Assembly (NCBI GenBank): GCA_964472165.1
Contig: CAYYJE010000044.1
Span: 1-25,165 of the forward strand
Length of the DNA stretch: 25,165 nucleotides
DNA from: UBA1413 sp964472165
GTDB lineage: Bacteria; Bacteroidota; Bacteroidia; Bacteroidales; Prolixibacteraceae
Reading direction: 5' to 3'
The notes under the pieces: model-generated
Seen by the model: the letters and a program-made list of their open reading frames with translations, nothing else
The model's database searches: none
Told to the model about the DNA's origin: nothing
Made by a program: the position numbers and the translations under genes
Shown here: in pieces, positions 7,249-14,602 of the stretch
Position numbering within the stretch: the stretch's first letter is position 1
Layout of the letters: each line of letters starts with the position of its first letter

Positions 7249-8124
7249 TTATCCCTGACGCCATGGCGTATAGAGTTCAATTTTTCCAAGAACCTGTTCA
7301 AGCGTGATAAGAGCCGAATGATAGGTTGTCAGGTTGGACAACTGGTAGAAGGTTTCACTACCGGCAGTGGAAACAAATTCTGCAATGGATTTGTCATCAG
7401 GCAGGAGGAGGGAGGTTTCCTGCTGGTTGAATGTGCACTTCCCGGTAACTGCATTGCCCTCCATGAATTTTCCGGGCATGACTGCTTTCAGGCTGCGGCA
7501 TCCGTTTTGTCCCGCTAAAAGTTCAATATTCACGGTGGAATAAGTCGAATAATCAAGCCGCAGGTTGACAAAAATAAAAGGGGTGCCCGATTGGTGGATT
7601 CCACTTGCCCTAATCTTCTGGGGTGCTGATCTGAAAAGGGAAAAGGCAAAAAACAACAGCCGGAGCAGAAAATCTTTTTTGTCGGGCAATTCGGGGTGGG
7701 ATTCAAAAATGGAGAGGTAGGCAGGTTCCTGCCAGTGGTTCGCTGTCCAGTTTGTCAGTGGTTCATATAGCAGTGGATTCCTTACCCTCACGACGGTCCG
7801 TGCTTCGTCGGCCAATTTTATCAGTTCGGCACACTGTTCGGGTGCCAGTGCAGGAAGGTCGGCGATGTAGAGATGTTTGTTGTTCTTGATGGCGGTTTTC
7901 AGTAAATCAGGAAGCAACAGGGATGAATTGTCCACGACCAGCACCTCAGCCGCATCAATCAGTTCATTGCGGGTATATTCCGGGAAGGAAAGGTCTCTGT
8001 TCTCAGCCTGATCCATCAACCCTACTGACGATTTCCCGATAATCTGAACTCCCCTTACATTTTTTAAACTCCGGACGTGGGATTTCATGGTTCCCGCATT
8101 TCCGATTAATCCTACTTTGAGCAT
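7249..8124 (-). CDS. Divergent Gfo/Idh/MocA-like Rossmann-fold protein, function unknown
   Basis: 291 aa. The N-terminus MLKVGLIGNAGTMKSHVRSL is a Rossmann beta-alpha-beta unit with a Gly-x-x-Gly-x-x-Gly pattern (G5, G8, G11). It is followed by a second strand ending IIGKSS and by AAEVLVVDNSS, as in the NAD(P)-binding domain of Gfo/Idh/MocA oxidoreductases. The position of the usual catalytic Glu-Lys-Pro reads A88-D-L-P91, so the lysine of active dehydrogenases is missing. The C-terminal half (about 115-291) is only weakly reminiscent of the family's second domain. It may be a non-catalytic or highly diverged member. It lies 99 bp upstream of the sugar transferase on the same strand, so a link to cell-surface sugar synthesis is possible but unproven. 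Confidence 0.6.
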   Translation of the reverse strand: MLKVGLIGNAGTMKSHVRSLKNVRGVQIIGKSSVGLMDQAENRDLSFPEYTRNELIDAAEVLVVDNSSLLLPDLLKTAIKNNKHLYIADLPALAPEQCAELIKLADEARTVVRVRNPLLYEPLTNWTANHWQEPAYLSIFESHPELPDKKDFLLRLLFFAFSLFRSAPQKIRASGIHQSGTPFIFVNLRLDYSTYSTVNIELLAGQNGCRSLKAVMPGKFMEGNAVTGKCTFNQQETSLLLPDDKSIAEFVSTAGSETFYQLSNLTTYHSALITLEQVLGKIELYTPWRQG

Positions 8125-8129
8125 ATAAA

Positions 8130-8160
8130 CAAAAATAGTCCAAAGCCTTCATCTTTCAAA
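8130..8160 (-). promoter_or_regulatory. Full -33/-7 promoter for the Idh-like gene
   Basis: On the minus strand TTTG (8160-8157) and TATTTTTG (8137-8130) are separated by exactly 19 bp. This is the best full match to the Bacteroidota promoter consensus in the window. The expected start point falls at about 8126-8124, on or next to the ATG at 8124, so the transcript would be leaderless or nearly so. Confidence 0.6.
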
Positions 8161-8175
8161 ATGATCATGCAGAAC

Positions 8176-8198
8176 TTATTAACCTGGTTTGTTAATAA
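8176..8198. promoter_or_regulatory. Palindrome between divergent promoters, possible operator
   Basis: TTATTAAC (8176-8183) and GTTAATAA (8191-8198) form a perfect 8-bp inverted repeat around 7 nt. It lies between the promoter of the minus-strand Idh-like gene and that of pcm. It lacks a U tract and is not at a gene end, so a protein-binding site is more likely than a terminator. Confidence 0.4.
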
Positions 8199-8237
8199 TG
8201 AAGATGCTGCGACAGAGTTTTGCCGGGAATTTTCATA

Positions 8238-8245
8238 TACTTTTG
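8238..8245 (+). promoter_or_regulatory. -7 promoter box of pcm
   Basis: TACTTTTG is an exact TAnnTTTG match followed by CGGCAAAC. TTTG at 8219-8222 is only 15 bp upstream, shorter than the usual 19-21. The leader to ATG 8259 would be about 9 nt. The box also argues against an upstream TTG start at 8220, which it overlaps. Confidence 0.5.
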
Positions 8246-8258
8246 CGGCAAACCACAA

Positions 8259-8912
8259 ATGATGACCTGGAACGACAATCCCCGGCATATGGGACTGCGG
8301 AAACGGCTTGTTGACGCGCTGAAGATTAAGGGGATAAAAGATGAAAAAGTGTTGGAGGCCATTGGGAAAGTACCCCGCCATGCCTTCATGGAGAGTACTT
8401 TTCTCAATTTTGCCTATCGTGACCAGGCATTCCCGATTGGTGCCGGACAAACCATTTCCCAACCCTATACCGTAGCTTTCCAGACCGAATTGCTCCAGGT
8501 GGAACCCAGGCACAGGGTCCTGGAAATCGGTACGGGATCAGGATACCAGGCTGCTGTGTTGTGTGAGTTGGGAGCAAAGGTCTATACGGTGGAGCGGCAG
8601 CGTGAATTGTTTGTAAAAGCACAGATCATCCTAAGGGAGCTCGGGTATCATCCCTTTTTCTATTTTGGAGACGGGTACAAGGGATTGCCTACCTATGGTC
8701 CCTTTGACAGGATTCTGGTTACGGCAGGTGCTCCCTCCATTCCCGATGATTTGAAAAAGCAGCTGGTGACAGGCGGAAGGATGGTGATCCCCGTTGGACA
8801 GGAAAATCACCAGGAGATGATGCTGGTAGTCAGGACCGGCGAGGAGGATTACACCATCGTGAAACATGGTGGTTTTATTTTTGTACCCCTGCTCAGGGGA
8901 ACTGTCAGTTAA
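8259..8912 (+). CDS. pcm: Protein-L-isoaspartate O-methyltransferase
   Basis: 217 aa from ATG 8259; the next codon is also ATG. The enzyme uses S-adenosylmethionine to methylate L-isoaspartyl residues in age-damaged proteins so that they can revert to aspartate. Features seen: RHMGLRKRLVDAL at the N-terminus, KVPRHAFM 37-44, the substrate loop GQTISQPY 63-70, SAM-binding motif I LEIGTGSGYQAA 88-99, GDGYKGLP after 136, and FDRILVTAGAP leading to the C-terminal GGRMVIPVG segment. The length is normal for the family. The start was chosen because MMTWNDNPRHMGLRK matches where homologues begin and because the promoter overlaps any earlier start. The MBL-fold gene begins 10 nt after the stop, so the two are probably co-transcribed. 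Confidence 0.93.
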   Translation: MMTWNDNPRHMGLRKRLVDALKIKGIKDEKVLEAIGKVPRHAFMESTFLNFAYRDQAFPIGAGQTISQPYTVAFQTELLQVEPRHRVLEIGTGSGYQAAVLCELGAKVYTVERQRELFVKAQIILRELGYHPFFYFGDGYKGLPTYGPFDRILVTAGAPSIPDDLKKQLVTGGRMVIPVGQENHQEMMLVVRTGEEDYTIVKHGGFIFVPLLRGTVS

Positions 8913-8922
8913 AGTTTAATTT

Positions 8923-9561
8923 ATGATCACTCTTCACAAGTTTACCGTCAATCCATTGCAGGAAAACAGCTACCTCCTCCACGATGAAACAGGGCAATGC
9001 CTGATTGTGGATGCCGGTTTCCATTCACCGGAGGAAAAGGAACAAATCGCAGCCTTTATCACGCATCATGAACTTTTACCCGTCGCGCTTGTGAATACCC
9101 ATTGTCATTTCGACCATCTCCTGGGTGTGCCCTTTCTGAAGAAGAGGTATGAAATCCCGTTTTACTGTCACCGCGAAGATGCTTTCTGGTTACCGTTGGC
9201 CATGCTTCAGGGCAGTTATTTCGGGGTTTATCTGACTGAAATGTCGAAGGCCGAACGTTTTTTGGAAGAGCATGAAGAGATACGTTTCGGCAATTCGCTG
9301 CTGAAGGTGATCCATGTGCCCGGGCATTCACCGGGTCATCTGGTTTTTTACAGTCCTGAAGAACAGTTTGTGATGGCGGGTGACGTCCTCTTCAAAGGAA
9401 GCATTGGACGTACCGACCTGGAAGGGGGTAGCTATTCCAGCCTGATAAATCACATCCACAGTAAATTGCTGGTGCTGCCTGGTGAAACAGTGGTCTATTC
9501 CGGGCATGGTCCGGAGACTACCATAGGAGCGGAGAAATCAGGAAATCCTTTTCTTCAGTAA
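8923..9561 (+). CDS. MBL-fold metallo-hydrolase, glyoxalase II-like
   Basis: 212 aa. The metallo-beta-lactamase fold with a complete two-metal site is visible: T59-H60-C-H62-F-D64-H65, H135 in VPGHSPGH, D154 in MAGDVLF, and H195 in SGHGPETT. After GDVLF the sequence GSIGRTDLEGG is typical of the glyoxalase II-like hydrolases often named YcbL or GloB-like. Such enzymes hydrolyse thioesters such as S-lactoylglutathione or other small substrates in the cytosol. The natural substrate is not evident, and Bacteroidota often lack glutathione. It is 10 nt downstream of pcm and most likely in the same transcript. The stop is followed by an 84-nt gap holding the candidate gcvP promoter. Confidence 0.88.
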   Translation: MITLHKFTVNPLQENSYLLHDETGQCLIVDAGFHSPEEKEQIAAFITHHELLPVALVNTHCHFDHLLGVPFLKKRYEIPFYCHREDAFWLPLAMLQGSYFGVYLTEMSKAERFLEEHEEIRFGNSLLKVIHVPGHSPGHLVFYSPEEQFVMAGDVLFKGSIGRTDLEGGSYSSLINHIHSKLLVLPGETVVYSGHGPETTIGAEKSGNPFLQ

Positions 9562-9605
9562 ATCCCAGGAGAATAAAAATCATATTTTATGAGTTTCTTT
9601 GAGTG

Positions 9606-9613
9606 TATACTTG
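9606..9613 (+). promoter_or_regulatory. Candidate -7 box of gcvP
   Basis: TATACTTG has one mismatch to TAnnTTTG and is followed by CCGTAAAT, a GC discriminator like those of other promoters here. It would give a leader of about 27 nt. Evidence is limited to the motif. Confidence 0.3.
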
Positions 9614-9645
9614 CCGTAAATATTATCAAGTAAAAAGCATGTTTT

Positions 9646-12525
9646 ATGTACAAGGATAAGTTTTCAAATCGTCATAACGGGCCACGTGATGGTGACCTTG
9701 CTCCTATGTTGGAGAGAATCGGGGTAGCCTCCCTGGATGAACTCATCCAACAAACCATTCCTGACAATATAAGGCTGAAGGCGCCGCTCCGGCTGGAGGA
9801 AGGGCTTACTGAACGGCAGTATTTCCGGAAAATTCTGGCATTTGCTTCCCAGAACAAGGTTTACAACACCTATATCGGGATGGGCTATTACGATACGGTG
9901 ACCCCTGCCGTGATTCTGCGCAATGTGTTTGAGAATCCGGTCTGGTATACCTCCTATACCCCTTACCAGGCTGAAATTTCCCAGGGCAGGCTGGAAGCCC
10001 TTCTGAATTTTCAGACCATGGTTTGTGAACTCACAGCCATGGAAATCGCCAATGCCTCGTTGCTGGATGAAGCGACGGCTGCTGCCGAAGCCATGTCCAT
10101 GATGTTTGCCTCCCGCTCAAGGCAGATGGTGAAAGAAGGGGCCAGCCGCTTACTCGTGGATGAAAAAATGTGGCCGCAGACCATCGACGTACTTCTTACC
10201 CGTTCAAGGCCATTGGGTATAGAACTTACCATCCGGCCGTTGTCAGATTTTGAGTTCACGGGTGATGTGTTCGGAATTCTGGTACAGTATCCCAATTCCG
10301 ATGGAGAGGTGACCGATTACAGGGGTTTGGTGGGAAAGGCACATGTGCAGGGAATAAAGGCAGCAGTGGCTGCCGATCTTTTATCGCTGGCATTGCTCAC
10401 CCCTCCGGGAGAGTGGGGCGCTGATGTTGTTTTCGGCAACAGCCAGCGTTTTGGCATTCCTATGGGGTATGGTGGTCCTCATGCAGCTTTCTTTGCGACC
10501 CGGGAGGAGTTTAAACGGATTTTACCCGGCCGTATCATCGGCGTAACCAAAGATGCCCATGGAAACAGAGCCCTGCGGATGGCCCTGCAGACCAGAGAGC
10601 AACATATCAAAAGGGAAAAGGCAACCTCAAACATTTGTACTGCACAGGCTCTGCTTGCCAATATGGCCGGTTTTTATGCCGTTTACCACGGTGAAGAGGG
10701 AATCAGAAATATCGCGGAAAGGATTCACCTGATTGCCGGATTTCTGGCGCATAAAACCAGTGAGTTGGGATACCGGCAGTTAAACCATAACTTCTTTGAT
10801 ACTTTAAGGATCTCCCTGCCCCGCCATGTAAAAAGAGAAGACATTGAATGGCTGTCGCTTGACCTGGAGATGAATTTCCGGTATTTTGAAAACGGTGATG
10901 TAGGGATCAGTATTGACGAAACCACCAACCTCGATGATGTAAACTGGATCCTGGAAGTGTTCGCCCGTGCGGCCAATAAACCAGTAGTCCCGGTGACTGA
11001 GATTGGTTCATATCAATCTGTCGAAGCGTGTTTCAGAAGAAAAACCAGATTTCTGCAACAGGAAGTATTCCAAAGATACCGCTCTGAAACCGAAATGCTC
11101 AGGTATGTCAAATTATTGGAAAACAAGGATATTTCACTTACCCATTCCATGATTTCCCTGGGGTCGTGTACCATGAAGCTCAATGCCGCAACTGAAATGC
11201 TTCCGTTAAGCTGGATAGAATTCAACGGGCTCCATCCTTTTGTACCTAAGAACCAGGCCATGGGGTATCACCTCATGATGGAGGATCTGCGCCGTGATCT
11301 GGCTGAAATCACCGGAATGGCAGATGTGAGTCTGATGCCCAATTCAGGGGCGGCAGGTGAATATGCCGGCTTGATGGTGATCAGGGAATACCATAGGAGC
11401 AGGGGAGAGGAAGGCCGGAACATTGTGCTGATCCCCTCTTCCGCCCACGGAACCAATCCTGCCAGTGCCGTGATGGCAGGGATGGAAGTAGTGGTGGTTC
11501 CCTGTGATGAAAGGGGCAATATTGATGTGGAAGAGCTGAAGAAAAAGGCTGAACTCCATAGGGATAACCTGGCAGCTTTCATGGTGACCTATCCCTCTAC
11601 CCATGGCGTATTCGAGTCTGCTATTGTGGAAATGTGCAGGGTGATCCATGACCATGGAGGGCAGGTTTACATGGATGGAGCCAACATGAACGCCCAGGTT
11701 GGGCTTACCAATCCCGGAATTATAGGCGCCGACGTGTGTCACCTCAATCTTCACAAAACTTTTGCCATACCTCACGGAGGCGGAGGACCAGGAGTGGGTC
11801 CCATTGCGGTAGCCCGGCACCTTGTGGAGTTTCTTCCTTCTCATCCTGTGATGAACAACGGTCACGTGGGGATCAATGCGGTGGCAGCAGCCCCGTGGGG
11901 GAGTGCTTCGGTGCTTCCCATCACCTTCGGCTATATCAAGATGATGGGGGCTGAAGGTCTCCGCAAAGCCACAGAATATGCCATACTGAACGCCAATTAT
12001 ATCGCCGCTTCCCTGAAAGACAATTACGGCATCCTCTATACGGGAGAACACGGGCGGGTAGCCCATGAACTGATCCTGGAATGCCGTCATCTGAAAAGCG
12101 GCACGGGCATTACGGAAACCGATATCGCCAAACGGTTGATGGATTATGGTTTCCATGCCCCCACACTCTCATTCCCTGTCCATGGTACCCTGATGATCGA
12201 ACCTACCGAGAGCGAATCACTCCGGGAACTCGACCGCTTTGTTGATGCGCTGAACCAGATTTATTGTGAGATCAGGGAGGTGGAACAGGGTTTGGCGGAT
12301 GCCGAAGACAACGTGCTGAAGAATGCCCCCCACACGGCTTTTGTGGTGGCCGGTGATGTGTGGAGCCATCCCTATAGCCGGCAGAAGGCTGCCTGGCCTC
12401 TGGACTGGATCAGGGAGAATAAATTCTGGGTTCCCGTCGGCAGGGTTGACAATGCATGGGGCGACCGGAATCTGATCTGTACATGCGGTTCACCCGAAGA
12501 ATACGAACTCATGAAAAAAGGCTAA
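9646..12525 (+). CDS. gcvP: Glycine dehydrogenase (aminomethyl-transferring), P protein of glycine cleavage system
   Basis: 959 aa, the full length of a one-chain P protein with fused N- and C-terminal halves. It decarboxylates glycine with pyridoxal phosphate and passes the aminomethyl group to the lipoyl H protein. Visible features: N-terminal FSNRHNGPRDGDLAPML, YNTYIGMGYYDT, and SLLDEATAAAEAM in the first half; ISLGSCTMKLNAA and IPSSAHGTNPASA in the second; and the cofactor site HLNLHKTF, in which K704 should form the Schiff base, followed by IPHGGGGPGVGP. The C-terminus carries the conserved IRENKFWVPVGRVDNAWGDRNLICTC. No gcvT or gcvH gene is in the window, so the other subunits are encoded elsewhere. 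It appears to be a single-gene unit, followed by the repeat block at 12534-12657. Confidence 0.97.
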   Translation: MYKDKFSNRHNGPRDGDLAPMLERIGVASLDELIQQTIPDNIRLKAPLRLEEGLTERQYFRKILAFASQNKVYNTYIGMGYYDTVTPAVILRNVFENPVWYTSYTPYQAEISQGRLEALLNFQTMVCELTAMEIANASLLDEATAAAEAMSMMFASRSRQMVKEGASRLLVDEKMWPQTIDVLLTRSRPLGIELTIRPLSDFEFTGDVFGILVQYPNSDGEVTDYRGLVGKAHVQGIKAAVAADLLSLALLTPPGEWGADVVFGNSQRFGIPMGYGGPHAAFFATREEFKRILPGRIIGVTKDAHGNRALRMALQTREQHIKREKATSNICTAQALLANMAGFYAVYHGEEGIRNIAERIHLIAGFLAHKTSELGYRQLNHNFFDTLRISLPRHVKREDIEWLSLDLEMNFRYFENGDVGISIDETTNLDDVNWILEVFARAANKPVVPVTEIGSYQSVEACFRRKTRFLQQEVFQRYRSETEMLRYVKLLENKDISLTHSMISLGSCTMKLNAATEMLPLSWIEFNGLHPFVPKNQAMGYHLMMEDLRRDLAEITGMADVSLMPNSGAAGEYAGLMVIREYHRSRGEEGRNIVLIPSSAHGTNPASAVMAGMEVVVVPCDERGNIDVEELKKKAELHRDNLAAFMVTYPSTHGVFESAIVEMCRVIHDHGGQVYMDGANMNAQVGLTNPGIIGADVCHLNLHKTFAIPHGGGGPGVGPIAVARHLVEFLPSHPVMNNGHVGINAVAAAPWGSASVLPITFGYIKMMGAEGLRKATEYAILNANYIAASLKDNYGILYTGEHGRVAHELILECRHLKSGTGITETDIAKRLMDYGFHAPTLSFPVHGTLMIEPTESESLRELDRFVDALNQIYCEIREVEQGLADAEDNVLKNAPHTAFVVAGDVWSHPYSRQKAAWPLDWIRENKFWVPVGRVDNAWGDRNLICTCGSPEEYELMKKG

Positions 12526-12533
12526 GGCAGAGG

Positions 12534-12657
12534 AATCCATTTGTCGACTTGGTGATTGATTGATTGATTTGCTGATTTGTTTAAAAATCGATAAATCGAT
12601 AAATCGATAAATCGATAAATCGATAAATCAATCAATCATCAAATCGTTAAATGGATT
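12534..12657. repeat. Long imperfect inverted repeat enclosing a tandem AAATCGAT array
   Basis: The left arm at 12534-12570 (starting AATCCATTT, with GATTGATTGATT inside) is an imperfect inverted match to 12625-12657 (AAATCAATCAATC ending AAATGGATT). Between them lie five perfect tandem copies of AAATCGAT at 12585-12624. Each unit holds the palindrome ATCGAT. The block begins 9 nt after the gcvP stop and ends 28 nt before ispE. It could terminate gcvP transcription, but there is no U tract. The organisation resembles a dispersed intergenic repeat whose octamer number can vary. Confidence 0.65.
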
Positions 12658-12685
12658 GAGGCTGATTTAAAGAATGCGGTAATTT

Positions 12686-13510
12686 ATGATATGTTTCCCG
12701 AACGGTAAAATAAATCTGGGGCTCAGTGTGACAGCGCGGCGGCCCGATGGTTACCATAACCTGGAGACCGTGTTTTATCCGGTGAAGCTTTGTGACATCC
12801 TGGAGGTGGTCAGGGCGGACCACTTCTCATTTCAGCAAACGGGTTTGATCATGGAAATTCCGGTGGAGGATAATTTGGTGGTGAAAGCTTTCCGGTTGCT
12901 GGAAAAATATGGTGACCTCCCACCAGTGAAAATCCATCTGCACAAGGTGATCCCCACCGGGGCCGGACTTGGGGGTGGTTCTTCCGATGCGGCTTTTCTG
13001 TTGAAAATGGTCAACGAGTGGTTTGAAGCAGGATATTCAAAGGAACAACTTGAGGAAATGGCTGGGACTCTGGGAGCCGACTGTCCCTTTTTTATCGGCA
13101 ATACCCCCGCCCTGGCCACCGGAACTGGGCATATATTGCATCCCATTCCGGTAAACCTGACGGCATATTACCTTGTCCTGGTAAAACCATCACTCTCCGT
13201 GAGTACTGCCATGGCATACCGGTCCATCATACCCCGCATTCCCGACATTCATGTTTCTGAGGTCATCTCCCGTCCGGTAGAAACCTGGAGGGGAAGCCTG
13301 GTGAATGATTTCGAGGAGCCTGTTTTCGCCATGTTCCCGGAACTCAGGGGAATCAGGGATGAGCTGTACCGGCTGGGAGCGGTTTACGCCTCCATGTCGG
13401 GAAGCGGCTCGGCACTTTATGGCTTTTTCCGGGAGTTGCCTCCCGGAATCAGAAACCATTTTCCGGATTCTTCCTTCATCTATATATGGGACCCACATAC
13501 TTCCAGGTAA
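12686..13510 (+). CDS. ispE: 4-diphosphocytidyl-2-C-methyl-D-erythritol kinase
   Basis: 274 aa. A GHMP kinase of the MEP isoprenoid pathway that phosphorylates CDP-methylerythritol at the 2-position using ATP. Diagnostic features are the N-terminal PNGKINLGLSV with the substrate lysine K8, RRPDGYHNLETVFYPV after residue 18, the glycine-rich ATP loop PTGAGLGGGSSDAA at 90-103, and GADCPFF with the catalytic Asp at 132. The C-terminal SMSGSGSALYGFF is the third GHMP motif. The length is standard. The start ATG 12686 is followed directly by the conserved N-terminus. The gene sits between the gcvP repeat block and an AT-rich stem, with no pathway partners nearby. Confidence 0.95.
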   Translation: MICFPNGKINLGLSVTARRPDGYHNLETVFYPVKLCDILEVVRADHFSFQQTGLIMEIPVEDNLVVKAFRLLEKYGDLPPVKIHLHKVIPTGAGLGGGSSDAAFLLKMVNEWFEAGYSKEQLEEMAGTLGADCPFFIGNTPALATGTGHILHPIPVNLTAYYLVLVKPSLSVSTAMAYRSIIPRIPDIHVSEVISRPVETWRGSLVNDFEEPVFAMFPELRGIRDELYRLGAVYASMSGSGSALYGFFRELPPGIRNHFPDSSFIYIWDPHTSR

Positions 13511-13519
13511 CTTCCGTAT

Positions 13520-13545
13520 AATAAAATACCTTTTGATATTTTATT
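13520..13545 (+). terminator. AT-rich stem after ispE
   Basis: AATAAAATA (13520-13528) and TATTTTATT (13537-13545) form a perfect 9-bp stem around 8 nt, 10 nt after the ispE stop. The stem is entirely A-T and therefore weak. The rest of the gap to 13700 shows no other clear gene or element. Confidence 0.35.
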
Positions 13546-13700
13546 TACCGTGAAAATCCTCCGTTCACCGGTAAAAAGGGTGGTGTCTACAGGTTTCCCC
13601 ATTTTTTCTGAGCTTTTACGTGTAACATTTGTACCTGTAAACGGTCTATATGATTGTTCAGAAACAGAAAACGAAGCACTAAACAGAAAAATAGAAAACA

Positions 13701-14123
13701 ATGAAAACGAAAATTTTTGCAATAACGATGGTCCTTTGTCTTGCAGCTTTTCTGCCTGCAGGCCACGCATTGGGTGCCTCAAAACTGGCCCGTCATGCCT
13801 CAAGCCTTGAAAACGAAATGGAACCTTTAATGAAGATCGAAAGCTGGATGATCAACGAAAGCTTTTGGGCGAGTACCCACACAACTGTTCCGGAAACGGA
13901 TTCTGAGGATTCACTTCCGTTGGAATCCTGGATGACAGATCTCAGCAGTTGGGACACCGGTTTATCTGTAACAAGGGAACTTCCCCTTGAATTGGAGAAC
14001 TGGATGACTGACGGAGGTTACTGGAATCATTCCGGCGAAGGGATGGTTATGCAGGATGTACCTCTGGCTTTTGAACCGTGGATGACTGATGAAAAATACT
14101 GGAGTAACCCAGGTAGCAGATAG
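13701..14123 (+). CDS. Small secreted protein with four WMTD-type repeats, unknown function
   Basis: 140 aa. Residues 1 to about 25 are a clear signal peptide (basic start MKTK, hydrophobic core, then AGHALGA), so it is exported. The mature protein is acidic and consists mainly of four copies of a short repeat: PLMKIESWMINESFW 42-56, PLESWMTDLSSW 73-84, PLELENWMTDGGYW 95-108 and PLAFEPWMTDEKYW 121-134. The shared pattern is Pro-Leu, an acidic or hydrophobic spacer, Trp-Met-Thr-Asp, three or four variable residues, then an aromatic pair ending in Trp. The Trp-Met pairs are spaced 28, 24 and 26 residues apart. I know of no characterised function for such repeats. There is no Cys, no lipobox and no membrane segment after the signal. 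It stands alone, followed by a strong terminator. Confidence 0.75.
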   Translation: MKTKIFAITMVLCLAAFLPAGHALGASKLARHASSLENEMEPLMKIESWMINESFWASTHTTVPETDSEDSLPLESWMTDLSSWDTGLSVTRELPLELENWMTDGGYWNHSGEGMVMQDVPLAFEPWMTDEKYWSNPGSR

Positions 14124-14151
14124 TTTTGAGTTAGTTTGTTTGGTTTTTTTT

Positions 14152-14181
14152 AGCAGGCTGTTGGTTGTCCCACAGCCTGCT
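14152..14181 (+). terminator. Intrinsic terminator after the WMTD-repeat gene
   Basis: AGCAGGCTGT (14152-14161) pairs perfectly with ACAGCCTGCT (14172-14181) around 10 nt and is followed by TTATTTTT. It ends the plus-strand transcript before the convergent biotin carrier gene. Confidence 0.85.
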
Positions 14182-14207
14182 TTATTTTTACCAAGAGGGT
14201 AAGCCTC

Positions 14208-14543
14208 TTACTTTGGTCGCACTTCTACCATCGGATCCTTTTTAGAAACGGTATCCCCGGGTTGTACATTCACTTTTACTATTTCGCCGTCGAAAGGCAT
14301 GAGAACCCTGTTGTGCATTTTCATGGCCTCAAGAATAATGAGTGTTTCTCCCAGCTTCACCTTTTGTCCTGGTTTTACCAGCACCTCAATGATTGTGCCC
14401 GGGATAAATGAAAATATCAGGTTCGGATTGTGCGGTTTCCAATTTTTGCGGTTTTTAAACTTTGGGGTAAAAGTCGTTTTATACTGGGCACCCTGAACCA
14501 CCAGGTGGTCATATTTGATTTCTTCAGCATTCTGATCTTTCAT
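14208..14543 (-). CDS. Biotin carboxyl carrier subunit of acyl-CoA carboxylase
   Basis: 111 aa from ATG 14543; a TTG at 14606 would give 132 aa. A C-terminal biotinyl domain is clear: SFIPGTIIEVLVKPGQKVKLGETLIILEAMKMHNRV, with the biotin-accepting lysine in EAMKM and the closing FDGEIVKVNVQPGDTV. The upstream segment YKTTFTPKFKNRKNWKPHNP is typical of carriers paired with MmdA/PccB-type carboxyltransferases in Bacteroidota. The carrier shuttles CO2 on biotin between biotin carboxylase and the carboxyltransferase. The alternative TTG overlaps the TGA of the upstream gene as TTGA, which would allow translational coupling. I prefer the ATG because homologues as I recall them begin about there. 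No biotin carboxylase gene lies in the window. Confidence 0.85.
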   Translation of the reverse strand: MKDQNAEEIKYDHLVVQGAQYKTTFTPKFKNRKNWKPHNPNLIFSFIPGTIIEVLVKPGQKVKLGETLIILEAMKMHNRVLMPFDGEIVKVNVQPGDTVSKKDPMVEVRPK

Positions 14544-14602
14544 TTTCAGATTGAGATTAATAGTTTCTTTTTCTTTAAAGATTTCCCCTGCTGTTCCGGT
14601 TT

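Noticed and set aside
8220..8258. Upstream TTG start extending pcm by 13 residues
   Set aside because: It overlaps the -7 promoter box and precedes the expected transcription start.
11344..12156. 270-codon antisense frame inside gcvP
   Set aside because: Wholly overlaps the conserved P-protein second half and has no own promoter or domain.
12585..12624. AAATCGAT array as a possible CRISPR
   Set aside because: Units are contiguous octamers without spacers, and no cas gene is present. The same applies to the array at 25103-25165.
14193..14209. Small AAGAGG/CCTCTT stem at the end of the biotin carrier gene as its terminator
   Set aside because: Only 6 bp, overlaps the stop codon, and no U tract follows on the minus strand.
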